56,441 nt of DNA from an uncultured Christensenellaceae bacterium (lineage in GTDB: Bacteria; Bacillota; Clostridia; Christensenellales; UBA3700): positions 1-56,441 of the forward strand of contig CALWHB010000007.1 in NCBI GenBank assembly GCA_944380275.1, written 5' to 3'. The notes below the pieces were generated by a model. It did no database searches. It was not told the DNA's origin and saw nothing but the letters and a program-made list of their open reading frames with translations. This document shows, in pieces, positions 26,675 through 35,767 of the stretch. The position numbers and the translations under genes are program-made. Each line of letters starts with the position of its first letter. Positions within the stretch are counted from its first letter, which is position 1.

Positions 26675-27898
26675 TCAGAAACAGAAATTTCCGTTGCGGA
26701 AAATCGGCGTTTCAGACCCGTCTATGCTCGTACCCGTTATCTCAAGGTCGGGAGTGCCTACCATAAAGTCGACATGTTCGCCTGAAAAGTTGACGCCCAG
26801 TTTTTCAAGCTCTTCTTTGCTCATATTTTCTGCGCCGTAAATAAGGGGATATGCCTCTCCGATTGCGAAATGACAACTTGCATTTTCATCAAACAATGTG
26901 TTGTAGAAAAGAGTTTTGAGATTCTGGATAGGGGAGTCGTATTGTACGAGAGCGATTTCTCCCAGCCTGTGAGAACCTTCGTCCGTTTCTATTATGTTCT
27001 TGAGAGTTTCATATCCTTTTTTTGCATTGAAGTCGGTTATTTTACCGTCCTTGAGTTCGAGATAAAAGTCCTCAATCACGGTCCCGTTGTGTACGAGAGG
27101 CATTGACGCGACGATTTTGCCGTTGCCGCTGTTTTTGTCCGGCAGAGTGAATATCTCTTCGGTGGGCATATTTGCGCAGAAAGGCGCGCCGTATGTCGTG
27201 TTTTCTTTTGCACCGCTGAAATACGCACCTTCAGGCAGTCCTATGGTGAAATCAGTGCCGATAGAATTTTTGTAATGTAATTTTGTCAATTTCAGAGAAT
27301 TGAGCTTGTTTATCCTGACAAGCGACGCGTTCTGAAAATCTTGCCACGCCTTTACGCTGTCTTTGCAGTCGAGGCGCATTGCTTTTATTATCAGATTCCA
27401 CAAGGCCGCGACAGCTTTTGAAGGAGAGAGGTCCGGGAACACCGTCTTTGCCCACTCTTCTGAAGGAACAGCACATAATGTCCACCTGATTTTGTTTGAC
27501 ATTGCGTTGTCATAGTATTCTTTAAGGGCTTTGTGAGTCGCTCTCGACCGTGCGGCAATCTTTTTGGGGTCGACGCCGTCGAATACGTGAGGATTTTCGG
27601 ACAGGATTCTTATAGTTACCGCGTGTTTGTCATTATAGGAGTTTTTCATATCCGATTCCCATGAGGGGATGTCGGTAAGTGTATCAGTGTCCTGATACAG
27701 GAAATGAAGACGGCTGACTTTGTCGTCTGTATAAGATACCGTTACACGCTTAGCTTTGGATTTATAGCAAAACTCCGTTATTGCCTGCGCGAGAGGCGCA
27801 CCCTCAAGGGAGGAGATTATAAGAACGTCGTCGTCCTTGCGGATGTTTGCACCGACTTTTACAATGAGTTTTGCGTATTTTCTGATTACAGACTTCAT
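26675..27898 (-). CDS. M29 family aminopeptidase
   Basis: A 407-residue cytoplasmic metallo-aminopeptidase of the thermophilic aminopeptidase T/AmpS family (M29), which trims N-terminal residues from peptides using two metals. Family motifs are MPTEEIFTLPDK (metal-binding Glu), ETDEGSHRLGEIALV, LFDENASCHFAIG and GEHVDFMVGTPDLEITG. The start at 27898 is preferred over upstream in-frame codons because AGGACAGGTG lies just before it and those codons overlap the promoter. The leader carries a perfect palindrome at 27925-27939. Confidence 0.9.
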   Translation of the reverse strand: MKSVIRKYAKLIVKVGANIRKDDDVLIISSLEGAPLAQAITEFCYKSKAKRVTVSYTDDKVSRLHFLYQDTDTLTDIPSWESDMKNSYNDKHAVTIRILSENPHVFDGVDPKKIAARSRATHKALKEYYDNAMSNKIRWTLCAVPSEEWAKTVFPDLSPSKAVAALWNLIIKAMRLDCKDSVKAWQDFQNASLVRINKLNSLKLTKLHYKNSIGTDFTIGLPEGAYFSGAKENTTYGAPFCANMPTEEIFTLPDKNSGNGKIVASMPLVHNGTVIEDFYLELKDGKITDFNAKKGYETLKNIIETDEGSHRLGEIALVQYDSPIQNLKTLFYNTLFDENASCHFAIGEAYPLIYGAENMSKEELEKLGVNFSGEHVDFMVGTPDLEITGTSIDGSETPIFRNGNFCF

Positions 27899-27924
27899 TT
27901 TACACCTGTCCTTTTTAAGTTGAA

Positions 27925-27939
27925 CGAGGTAATACCTCG
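27925..27939 (-). promoter_or_regulatory. Palindromic site in the M29 leader
   Basis: CGAGGTA-A-TACCTCG, a perfect 7+1+7 palindrome that starts about 5 bases after the predicted transcription start and ends 27 bases before the ATG. It looks like an operator for an unknown repressor; a 5'-mRNA hairpin is the alternative, but a one-base loop is too tight. Confidence 0.5.
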
Positions 27940-27950
27940 CATACAATTTA

Positions 27951-27979
27951 ATTATCCTATATAAAACCCGACTTGTCAA
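27951..27979 (-). promoter_or_regulatory. Promoter of the M29-YhhN operon
   Basis: TTGACA and GATAAT with an exact 17-base spacer on the minus strand. Confidence 0.75.
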
Positions 27980-28068
27980 GGAGTGTTTTTTAATCGTTGG
28001 AAAACAAGTGCTTTAAATTGTCGTGAATAAAAATCTCACGCGTGCTTTTGCGACTGTTATGTCAGCTA

Positions 28069-28097
28069 TGGACAAGTACGCGCGTTTATGGTATAAT
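28069..28097 (+). promoter_or_regulatory. Promoter of the 28124-31122 operon
   Basis: TGGACA and TATAAT with a 17-base spacer, 27 bases before the ATG. Confidence 0.7.
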
Positions 28098-28123
28098 GAT
28101 TTCAAATTGCGGAGGTATATTTT

Positions 28124-29008
28124 ATGATAGTTTCGATATCTGACGGTAAACTCGGCGTCAGCGTTAACACAAACGGAGCAACTCTTTCTTCTGTGAAAAG
28201 ACTGAGGGACAACAGAGAATTTCTCTGGCAGGGAAGTGAAGATTCATGGACGGAACAGGACGTGGTGATTTTTCCGTTCGTTGCAAGGCAGAAAGACGGC
28301 TGGTATACCGTCGACGGCAAGAGATACGACGTGCCTTTGCACGGATTGTGCAGACATGCCGACTTTGAGGAGAAAAGAATATCGGACTGTGAAACTCTTC
28401 TGATAAACAGATGGAACGAAGGCACGCTTGAAAAATATCCTTACAAGTATGAGTATTCAGTCGGATTCAAGGTTGAAAACGGCGAACTTACCGTTACTCA
28501 TACCGCAAAGAACGCGGACGACAAACTGATGTATTTTATGATGGGAGCGCATCCCGCTTTCAATGTTTGTGCGACTTATAAAGACGGGAAAATCGACACG
28601 GGCGGCAATTATATTGATTTTCTCAAGCCGATTTCTCCGGACTATCTTACCCTTGAAGAAAAGGGGCATTTCATTACTGGCAAAGCGCATTTCGGCACTA
28701 TAACAAAGTTGAGTACGGGCAAAGACGTAATGATAAAATACAAGACCGTTATGCTTACTGACGTGGGTACGGACAAACTTGCGTTGCGTCTTGCTGACGG
28801 CGAGAGTGTATATTTCGACTTCGGAGAGGTGGACGTGCTGGCTTTCTGGAGTATGGAAGAGAGCGGAGCGTACGTCTGCATAGAACCCTGGCACGGTGCG
28901 CCCGATAAGCTGGTGCCTGACAGAGAACTTAAAGACAAGGCATTTGTGCATACGCTTGAACCCGGCAAAGAGTTTGTATATAAATATAAGGTTTCTTTTG
29001 ACAAATAA
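28124..29008 (+). CDS. Aldose 1-epimerase family protein (LacX-like)
   Basis: A 294-residue beta-sandwich sugar mutarotase-fold protein, cytoplasmic. It has FPFVARQKDGWYTVDGK and DVPLHGLCRHADF (first conserved His), MMGAHPAFNV (second catalytic-region His), and CIEPWHGAPD with the likely catalytic Glu. This matches the LacX/YihR branch of aldose epimerases. It would interconvert sugar anomers for the kinase encoded next, 21 bases downstream. Confidence 0.88.
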   Translation: MIVSISDGKLGVSVNTNGATLSSVKRLRDNREFLWQGSEDSWTEQDVVIFPFVARQKDGWYTVDGKRYDVPLHGLCRHADFEEKRISDCETLLINRWNEGTLEKYPYKYEYSVGFKVENGELTVTHTAKNADDKLMYFMMGAHPAFNVCATYKDGKIDTGGNYIDFLKPISPDYLTLEEKGHFITGKAHFGTITKLSTGKDVMIKYKTVMLTDVGTDKLALRLADGESVYFDFGEVDVLAFWSMEESGAYVCIEPWHGAPDKLVPDRELKDKAFVHTLEPGKEFVYKYKVSFDK

Positions 29009-29029
29009 ACAACGGCAAAGGAGATACTC

Positions 29030-29908
29030 ATGAAGATGATATGCGCTGACGTAGGAGGTACTGCGGTCAAATCCGCTTTGATTTCAGTCGGACGCGTAAA
29101 ACTTCCCCAAAGCTATAAACTGAAGGATTTCGGTTCTGAACCAACGCGCTCTGCTCAAGGTTTTGACGGGGTTCGCGAAAGCGTACTCAGAGCAATTGAA
29201 AAGATGAGAAAAGGAAGTGAGGCTGACGTTGTGGCGATTGCCACTGCGGGCGAAGTAGGATGGGACGACGGGTTTGTCGTAAAGGCTACAAAATCACTTC
29301 CGGGTTTTTCGGGTTATGCTTTTGCTGAGGATATGTCGTCAGAACTCGATTGCCGTGTCGTTGTGATTAACGACGCATGTGCGGCTGCTGTGTGCGAACA
29401 TTATTTTACAAGGAACAGAACAAAGTCTACTGTCGTTCTGACAATAGGTACGGGATTGGGCGGCGCACTCGTTACGGACGGGAAGATAGATTCTTTTCAC
29501 GTTATCAATCTTGAGCTGGGGCATCGTCTGTACAGAGAAAACGGTTATGAGTGCAGATGCGGGAGCAACGGTTGTCTTGAACAATATCTCTCTGCCACGG
29601 CGATAAAGCGCGACGCGGGTACAAATACGGTAAAAGAGGCTTTAACGAACACGGATAGCGAAAAATGTTTGCTCGCAAAGAGTAATTTTTTGTCTGCTCT
29701 GAACGATGCGATTTATTTTGTCAAAAAGGAGTATTCCCCTGAAGAGATTCTTGTCGGAGGCGGACTTGCAGAGATGAAAGAGCTGTGGCTGAAGGATTTT
29801 TACGACAGTTACGGACACTCCGACGTCAGAACCGCAAGATTGGGAAACAAAGCGGGGCTGCTGGGAGCGGCATATGCTGCGCTGAACGGACATTTTGCAA
29901 ACCAATAG
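29030..29908 (+). CDS. ROK family sugar kinase
   Basis: A 292-residue ROK kinase without DNA-binding domain. The phosphate motif is CADVGGTAVKSA, the sugar region is VINDACAAA with the catalytic Asp, then TIGTGLGGALV, ELGHR and the zinc motif CRCGSNGCLEQY. Glucose, N-acetylmannosamine or another hexose are possible substrates; sequence alone does not decide. It ends with TAG, so TAG is a normal stop here. It is 21 bases after the epimerase gene and 33 before the PHP gene. Confidence 0.9.
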   Translation: MKMICADVGGTAVKSALISVGRVKLPQSYKLKDFGSEPTRSAQGFDGVRESVLRAIEKMRKGSEADVVAIATAGEVGWDDGFVVKATKSLPGFSGYAFAEDMSSELDCRVVVINDACAAAVCEHYFTRNRTKSTVVLTIGTGLGGALVTDGKIDSFHVINLELGHRLYRENGYECRCGSNGCLEQYLSATAIKRDAGTNTVKEALTNTDSEKCLLAKSNFLSALNDAIYFVKKEYSPEEILVGGGLAEMKELWLKDFYDSYGHSDVRTARLGNKAGLLGAAYAALNGHFANQ

Positions 29909-29941
29909 TATTGCAAGCACGGGGGAAAATGAAGGGATAAT

Positions 29942-30670
29942 ATGTATAAACTCGAAATGCATCTTCATACTATTCACAACAGTCATTGCGGACAGGTAGA
30001 ACCTGTCGACATAGCGCGTGAATACGCCGATGCCGGTTATAACGGAATCGTCGTTACAAACCATTTCAACCGTACTGACCTGTTCGGTTACGTCGCTCAG
30101 CAGTACGGCAGCAGGCTCAACGTGATGCGCGACTATATGCGCGACTATTACGAACTCAAAGACGAGTGTGCGAAATACGGAATCGATGTGTTTTTCGGGC
30201 TTGAGGCTGCCCCCGATTTCTGTACGTATTACAAATATTCTCCTCCTTACGGAGAAATTCTCGTATACGGTATCACCCCGGAAGAGTTGCTCGAATACGG
30301 TTACGATATACTCAACTTCAACAAAACGGAGCTGTACGACTGGGCTGAAAAACACGGGTGTCTTCTTGTTGTCGCACATCCTTACAGAAAAATTTGTACC
30401 GAACTCGATTACAGATACGTCCACGGAATAGAAATTTCCAATCTGCATCCGCATCAGGATTCAAAAAACCATAAGGCGGAAAAGGTTTGCGATATGCTCG
30501 GACTTATTCCTACCGGAGGCAGCGATTACCATTTCGAAGGAGGCGCGAGAGGCGGAATTTTGCTGAAACGCGCTCCCGAAAGCGAAAAAGACCTTGTAAG
30601 TATTCTCAAGGGTCGCGACTATGAGGTGATAAAAGAAAAATGGGCAAGAAGATTGACAAGACAAACGTGA
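29942..30670 (+). CDS. PHP domain phosphoesterase
   Basis: A 242-residue PHP-fold metal-dependent phosphoesterase. Metal ligands are visible in order: EMHLHT, TNHF, GLEAA, AHPYR and GGSDYH. Stand-alone PHP proteins act on histidinol phosphate, nucleotides or oligonucleotides; the substrate here is open. The last 31 bases overlap the start of the YbaK gene, so translation of the two is coupled. Confidence 0.87.
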   Translation: MYKLEMHLHTIHNSHCGQVEPVDIAREYADAGYNGIVVTNHFNRTDLFGYVAQQYGSRLNVMRDYMRDYYELKDECAKYGIDVFFGLEAAPDFCTYYKYSPPYGEILVYGITPEELLEYGYDILNFNKTELYDWAEKHGCLLVVAHPYRKICTELDYRYVHGIEISNLHPHQDSKNHKAEKVCDMLGLIPTGGSDYHFEGGARGGILLKRAPESEKDLVSILKGRDYEVIKEKWARRLTRQT

Positions 30671-31122
30671 TGAGAACGCTGGATACACTGGGCATAAGTT
30701 ACAATGCGTACGAATACGACAATACGCTGACAGACGGCGCACACGTTGCCGCGTCGCTTGGCAAGGACCCTTCGTGCGTATTCAAAACTCTCGTAACCGT
30801 CGGACATGACAGAAAAAATTACGTGTTTGTCGTTCCCGTAACAGGTTCTCTCGATTTGAAGGCAGCGGCGGCAAGCGTGGGAGTCAAGAACGTGGAAATG
30901 ATACCTCAGAAACAGCTTTTGCCTCTTACCGGATATATCCACGGAGGGTGCAGTCCTATAGGTATGAAGAAGAAATTCGTTACTGTGATAGACGAGAGTG
31001 CGCAAGACAAGGCGGCGATAGTTTTCAGTGCCGGAAAGGTGGGAAGACAGGTGGAAACGTCGCCTGCCGATTTGGCGAGAGCTACAGATGCAAAGTTTGC
31101 GAGAATAGCCTCTGCGCAGTAA
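30640..31122 (+). CDS. ybaK: Cys-tRNA(Pro) deacylase YbaK/EbsC
   Basis: A 160-residue YbaK-type editing enzyme that hydrolyses Cys mischarged on tRNA-Pro. Family features are KTNVMRTLDTLGI at the start, DPSCVFKTLVTVG with the catalytic Lys, and LTGYIHGGCSPIGMKKKF. Length is normal. It starts inside the PHP gene, behind GAGGTG, and closes the four-gene operon. Confidence 0.92.
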   Translation: MGKKIDKTNVMRTLDTLGISYNAYEYDNTLTDGAHVAASLGKDPSCVFKTLVTVGHDRKNYVFVVPVTGSLDLKAAAASVGVKNVEMIPQKQLLPLTGYIHGGCSPIGMKKKFVTVIDESAQDKAAIVFSAGKVGRQVETSPADLARATDAKFARIASAQ

Positions 31123-31161
31123 AAAACGACTTCAACTGCATATTATATGGATATTATAGTT

Positions 31162-31209
31162 AAAAGCGGTATAAAACGGCAAAAATGCGTGTTTCAGACC
31201 GCTTTTTAT
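31162..31209 (+). terminator. Terminator of the epimerase-ybaK operon
   Basis: AAAAGCGGT pairs with ACCGCTTTT; the 27-base loop can form its own AAAC/GTTT hairpin. A T-rich tail (TTTTTATTTATT) follows. Confidence 0.65.
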
Positions 31210-31277
31210 TTATTATTGTTGCCTGTATTACGCTCCTTTGTTATAATAAAAGAAACTGAGAAAAAGGGAGAATAAAT

Positions 31278-32906
31278 TTGAAAAAGCTCAACATTACAAA
31301 AGAAGACGTAAAGACTTTTTTCAGAAATAACGGAAACACGATTGCAAAGAAGACGGGGCTGACAGTGCTTGTTCTTGTGATAATCACGGCGATATGCCTG
31401 AGTATTTATTGCGTTTCCGCATACGCAAACCTGCGTATAAGCGTCAATCTGTCTGAGGAAGAACAGACTGTTCAGGGGTTTGGCGCGTCAATGGCATGGA
31501 CTTTTCAAAGAATAGGGGCAAACGCTACCGAAGAGGTGAAAGAACAGATTACAGAGATGCTGTACGGTGAGAGCGGACTTAAACTCAATATCGTCAGATT
31601 CAATATCGGCGGCGGTTCTGCTGATTCAAATCTGGACAACGTGGTCCCTTACAGCAATCCGTCTTTCGACCCGGACAGGCGTGCAGAAAGTTTTTTTATG
31701 GCTGAAAACTTCCTTGATGCGGACGACGCTACGGTCAAAGCCGCATTTGCCGACGAAAGCAATTATGACTTCGAAACCCGTGATGCCGGCGCACTCGAAA
31801 TGCTGGACAGAGCTTTGGCGACGGGAGGAATTGATAAAGTGGTGTTTTTTGCAAACTCTCCGCATTATCTTATGACTGTATCCGGAACTTGTACGGGTGC
31901 GGAAGTTCAGCAGAACAATCTCAAAGAAGATTTTTACGAAACCTATTGCGATTACCTTCTCGTGATAGTGGAAAACCTTGTGGAAAGACATCTTTCCGGA
32001 CTTGAAAAAATGCCCGAAATCGTAATCAGTCCCGTCAACGAACCTCAGTGGGACTGGGGCGGAGAAGGCTCTTCTCAGGAAGGCTGTCATTTTGACCCTG
32101 AACCGCTCGCTGCGTTTTACGACGTTTTTCTGAAAAAACTTTCGGATTATAACGACGCTAACGGTACGGATATAAAATGCGACGTACTCGAAAGCGGAAA
32201 TTACAAATTTTACATCGACCGCAAAGATATAAAAGAGTATCTTGAGGCAATGAGCAAGTATGATTATTTTGACGAAATCGACTATATTTCCGCACACTCT
32301 TACGGTGCGGACGACAGTAAAAAGCACAGAGAAAAATATCAGAACTATATAGATAAAAACTACGAAGGACTGGGCATTTCGATTACCGAATACTGTGAAA
32401 TGGCGGGGGGAAGGAGCAATACGATAGAGAGCGGACTCCTGCTCGCAAACGTAATCAGCCGCGACCTTACCATGCTCAACGCCATCGACTGGAACTGGTG
32501 GCTCGCCGTATCTCCTTGCGACTATAACGACGGACTCGTTTACTGGGACGAAGGTGCCGAAAACGAGATTTCGGTTTTAAAGAGATACTATGTGATGGGA
32601 CAGTTTTCGCGTTATCTCGACAACGGCGATATACGTGTAAACGCTACATGTTCCGACCTTACCGGTTGGGCAGGACTGGATTACAGTGTGTTTAAAAAAG
32701 CGGACGGAAGGACAGTTCTCATTGTAATCAACAATTCAAAAAGCGATAAAACCGTTACGGTCGGAGGACTTGATGAATTTTCTACCGCGGTAAGCGTATG
32801 TACGACTGCGGCAGAGCAGACCGGCTGGGAAGAAAAGCAGGGAGAGTGGACGGGAAAAGTTTCTTTGCCTGCACAAAGTATCACCACATACGTTCTGGGG
32901 AAATAA
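31278..32906 (+). CDS. GH30 family glycosidase, membrane-anchored
   Basis: A 542-residue retaining beta-glycosidase starting at TTG 31278 behind AGGGAGA. A membrane anchor lies at about 27-48, then the GH30 domain: VQGFGASMAWTF, VRFNIGGGS, FFANSPHYLM, ISPVNEPQWDW with acid/base Glu255, and SITEYCEMAGG with nucleophile Glu371, ending in the side beta-domain. GH30 includes glucosylceramidases, beta-1,6-glucanases, beta-1,6-galactanases and glucuronoxylanases; NEPQWDW with a nearby QEGC recalls the 1,6-galactanase group, but I would not assign it. It is followed one base later by a sirtuin gene. Confidence 0.87.
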   Translation: MKKLNITKEDVKTFFRNNGNTIAKKTGLTVLVLVIITAICLSIYCVSAYANLRISVNLSEEEQTVQGFGASMAWTFQRIGANATEEVKEQITEMLYGESGLKLNIVRFNIGGGSADSNLDNVVPYSNPSFDPDRRAESFFMAENFLDADDATVKAAFADESNYDFETRDAGALEMLDRALATGGIDKVVFFANSPHYLMTVSGTCTGAEVQQNNLKEDFYETYCDYLLVIVENLVERHLSGLEKMPEIVISPVNEPQWDWGGEGSSQEGCHFDPEPLAAFYDVFLKKLSDYNDANGTDIKCDVLESGNYKFYIDRKDIKEYLEAMSKYDYFDEIDYISAHSYGADDSKKHREKYQNYIDKNYEGLGISITEYCEMAGGRSNTIESGLLLANVISRDLTMLNAIDWNWWLAVSPCDYNDGLVYWDEGAENEISVLKRYYVMGQFSRYLDNGDIRVNATCSDLTGWAGLDYSVFKKADGRTVLIVINNSKSDKTVTVGGLDEFSTAVSVCTTAAEQTGWEEKQGEWTGKVSLPAQSITTYVLGK

Positions 32907-32907
32907 A

Positions 32908-33633
32908 ATGGATTGTTTGACAGACAGACTCAAAAAACTGACGGATATCCTGTGCAAAGGCAAAGTCGTGTTTTTCGGCGGTGCGGGAGTGTCGACGGAA
33001 AGCGGCGTGCCTGACTTCCGTTCTTCGGGAGGGGTTTTTGCTCAAAAATACGATTATCCGCCTGAAGAAATTTTGTCGCACAGGTTATTTTATTCAAAGA
33101 CCGCAGTTTTTTATGATTTTTATAAAAAGTATATGATGCCGCTTGACGCGAAACCCAATGCGGCTCATTACGCGCTTGCAAAACTGGAAGAAAAAGGATT
33201 GATAGACGCTGTCATAACGCAGAACATAGACGGACTGCATCAAGCTGCCGGAAGTAAAAAAGTTTTTGAACTGCATGGCAGTATACATCGCAACACATGT
33301 ATTGCCTGCGGCAGAAAATTCGATGCGGAATACGTTAAAAAAAGCGACGGAGTGCCTGTATGCGGGTGCGGCGGAATTATAAAGCCCGACGTCGTGCTTT
33401 ACGGCGAACCGTTGCCTGAAAAAACTTTTGAAGAGGCTATAAATGCCGTGTACGGGGCAGATACGCTCATAGTCGGAGGTACGTCGCTCAACGTGTATCC
33501 GGCAGCGGGACTCGTGCGTTATTTCAAGGGTAAAAACCTCGTTGTGATAAATAAGACAAGACTGGTTACGGAAATGCCTGCACTCGTCTTTGACGAGCCG
33601 ATAGGGGAAGTCTTTTCAAAAGTCCTTTTCTGA
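32908..33633 (+). CDS. Sirtuin, NAD-dependent protein deacylase
   Basis: A 241-residue Sir2 protein. It has the NAD motif FFGGAGVSTESGVPDFRS, then TQNIDGLHQAAGS, the catalytic His in FELHGSIH, and zinc cysteines CIAC and CGCG, with GTSLNVYPAAGLV at the second NAD site. It removes acyl groups from lysine side chains; whether acetyl or longer cannot be read. It begins one base after the GH30 stop codon and is translationally coupled to it, an unusual pairing of a surface glycosidase with a cytoplasmic deacylase. Confidence 0.92.
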   Translation: MDCLTDRLKKLTDILCKGKVVFFGGAGVSTESGVPDFRSSGGVFAQKYDYPPEEILSHRLFYSKTAVFYDFYKKYMMPLDAKPNAAHYALAKLEEKGLIDAVITQNIDGLHQAAGSKKVFELHGSIHRNTCIACGRKFDAEYVKKSDGVPVCGCGGIIKPDVVLYGEPLPEKTFEEAINAVYGADTLIVGGTSLNVYPAAGLVRYFKGKNLVVINKTRLVTEMPALVFDEPIGEVFSKVLF

Positions 33634-33694
33634 CTTTTTTGAGCAGGACTTGAACGCATGAGATAAATTTATTCAAAATCAGTCCGATTTTTAG

Positions 33695-33723
33695 TTGAAA
33701 TAAAACTTATTAAATGTTAATAT
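33695..33723 (+). promoter_or_regulatory. Promoter of the uORF-prs operon
   Basis: TTGAAA and TAATAT with a 17-base spacer, 51 bases before the small upstream ORF. Confidence 0.6.
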
Positions 33724-33774
33724 AGTTATGTAACCGCGGATTGCCGCGCGTTGCGATTTTTTCTGAGAGGAGTT

Positions 33775-33918
33775 ATGGATTACTTACCTGACGACCGCTT
33801 ATATACAAATATTTTTTCGTCGCATCCTTGCCTTAAGGCGGACGCTTGCGACGCTTATACCGTGAAATCCAAAGATAATATTTATAAATACGGAGGCAAG
33901 AATGAGACCGTTTTTTGA
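33775..33918 (+). CDS. 47-residue upstream ORF overlapping prs
   Basis: ATG 33775 follows a strong GAGAGGAG ribosome site. The frame encodes 47 residues (starting MDYLPDDRLYTNIFSSHP, with three... cysteines at most two visible, ending KNETVF) and stops at 33916-33918, 17 bases inside prs. It has no hydrophobic segment and no recognisable domain. Its own good ribosome site, AT-rich surroundings with a GC-richer ORF, and the overlap suggest it is translated and couples to prs. Chance is possible. Confidence 0.5.
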   Translation: MDYLPDDRLYTNIFSSHPCLKADACDAYTVKSKDNIYKYGGKNETVF

Positions 33919-35098
33919 GTCTATATTCAATTTTGACAAAGACACTTCCAACATGGCTCTGATTGCGCTTGCCGGCGCAAAAGAGCTGGGCGATAAGGTG
34001 GATTACTACCTCGTCAACTGGTATAACCAGGAGGCAAAGGCGCAGGGTAAAAAATTCCACCGCGACACCTTCCTTATAAAGAACGTCTGCCCCAGATTTA
34101 CGACGGGCGACGGCAAGGGACTCGTAATGGAAACCATCAGAGGTAAGGACCTCTATATCCTTTGTGACGTCGGCAATTATTCGATTACCTACAATATGTT
34201 CGGTTTTGAAAACAATATGTCGCCTGACGACCATTACTGCGACCTCAAGAGAGTAATCGCTGCTTGCGGAGGCAAAGCTAAGTCGATTACCGTAGTCATG
34301 CCCAGTCTTTACGGCGGCAGACAGCACCGCCGCAACGCGAGAGAATCTCTCGACTGCGCACAGATGCTGCAGGAACTCACCGATATGGGTGTAAGCGAAA
34401 TCATTACTTTCGACGCTCACGACCCCCGTGTGCAGAACGCAGTTCCCCTTATGGGATTTGACAACTTCCTGCCCACGTATCAGATTCTCAAGGCTATGCT
34501 GCGTTCGTATACCGACCTTGATATGACAAGAGAAAGATTTATGATTGTAAGCCCGGACGAAGGTGCTATGAGCCGCAATATCTATTATGCGTCCGTTCTC
34601 GGTACCGACCTAGGTATGTTCTACAAGAGAAGAGATTACGCAAACGTCGTAAACGGCAGAAATCCGATTGTCGCACACGAATATATCGGCAACGACGTCC
34701 GCAATAAGGATATTTTCGTGGCTGACGATATAATCGCTACCGGCGACTCGATGCTCAAGCTCTGCACCGAGCTTAAGGAGAGAGGCTGCGGCAAGATATT
34801 CCTTTCTGCGACTTACGCTTTGTTTACGGAAGGACTCAAAAAGTTCGACGACGCGTACGAGCAGGGACTGTTCACTGCGGTAATCAGTACGAACCTGACT
34901 TACGCACCCAAGGAATTGCTTGAAAGAAAGTGGTTTATTCAGGCGGATATGTCCAAATTCCTTGCTTATATCATCTCTGCGTGCGACCAGAACAAATCGC
35001 TCAGCGAACTTCTCGACCCGCATGACAAGATACATGAACTTATAGCAAAATTCAATGCAAATAAACCGGAGCAGATTGCTTTGGATATAGAGGAATAA
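33902..35098 (+). CDS. prs: Ribose-phosphate pyrophosphokinase, long clostridial type
   Basis: Makes PRPP from ribose 5-phosphate and ATP for nucleotide, His and Trp synthesis. The 398-residue protein belongs to the longer clostridial Prs group rather than the 310-residue classical one. Key motifs are VMPSLYGGRQHRRNARESLDC, ITFDAHDPRVQNAVP (metal and ATP site) and the PRPP loop IFVADDIIATGDSM. The start at 33902 follows ACGGAGGCA and lies within the upstream ORF. The MBL gene follows after 3 bases. Confidence 0.92.
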   Translation: MRPFFESIFNFDKDTSNMALIALAGAKELGDKVDYYLVNWYNQEAKAQGKKFHRDTFLIKNVCPRFTTGDGKGLVMETIRGKDLYILCDVGNYSITYNMFGFENNMSPDDHYCDLKRVIAACGGKAKSITVVMPSLYGGRQHRRNARESLDCAQMLQELTDMGVSEIITFDAHDPRVQNAVPLMGFDNFLPTYQILKAMLRSYTDLDMTRERFMIVSPDEGAMSRNIYYASVLGTDLGMFYKRRDYANVVNGRNPIVAHEYIGNDVRNKDIFVADDIIATGDSMLKLCTELKERGCGKIFLSATYALFTEGLKKFDDAYEQGLFTAVISTNLTYAPKELLERKWFIQADMSKFLAYIISACDQNKSLSELLDPHDKIHELIAKFNANKPEQIALDIEE

Positions 35099-35101
35099 AT
35101 T

Positions 35102-35758
35102 ATGAAAATTACCTGGCTGGGTCACTCGGCCTTCAAACTTGAAGAGTCAACGGGCACAACCGTAGTAACAGACCCTTACAGTAAAAAGCTGGTAGGGTAT
35201 GAGATGCAGAACGTTACGGCAGACGCCGTAACGGTAAGCCACCATCACAACGACCACGACGATTTGTCAAAACTCAATCCCGACGTGCAGGTAATCGATT
35301 CTCTCGGTTTCTGGGAAGTAAAGGGAGTTGACGTTTCTTCTCTTCTCAGCTATCACGACGAGAACGAAGGGAAAAACAGGGGAGAAAACCTGATATTCAA
35401 ATTCAGAATAGACGGCGTTGACCTCTGCCACCTTGGAGATATAGGGGAAGAGTGTACCGTAAGATTGGGCGATTCGATTGGTACAGTCAACGTACTTATG
35501 ATTCCCGTCGGAGGAAATTATACGATTGACGCAAGACAGGCAAAGGAATATGTGGATTTTCTGATGCCGGACATAGTGATACCCATGCATTACGAAACCC
35601 CGTCCAGCCGTATTGACGTCGACAGAGTAGATAAGTTTCTCGAACTTTTTGACGAAGAGCAGATTGTCCGCATAGACGGCGACACGGTTGAAATCCACCG
35701 CGACTGTTTTGACGGTGATTGCACTAAGATTTTCGTGTTTTCCGACGAAAAATTCTGA
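35102..35758 (+). CDS. MBL-fold metal-dependent hydrolase (UlaG-like)
   Basis: A 218-residue metallo-beta-lactamase-fold hydrolase of the short UlaG/UPF0173 type. The metal motif is SHHHNDHDD (HxHxDH with His), then HLGDIG, GGNYTID and IPMHYET supply the later ligands. Reported relatives cleave phosphodiester or lactone bonds; the substrate here is unknown. It begins 3 bases after prs, so it is co-expressed with PRPP synthesis. Confidence 0.88.
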   Translation: MKITWLGHSAFKLEESTGTTVVTDPYSKKLVGYEMQNVTADAVTVSHHHNDHDDLSKLNPDVQVIDSLGFWEVKGVDVSSLLSYHDENEGKNRGENLIFKFRIDGVDLCHLGDIGEECTVRLGDSIGTVNVLMIPVGGNYTIDARQAKEYVDFLMPDIVIPMHYETPSSRIDVDRVDKFLELFDEEQIVRIDGDTVEIHRDCFDGDCTKIFVFSDEKF

Positions 35759-35767
35759 TTAATTTAT

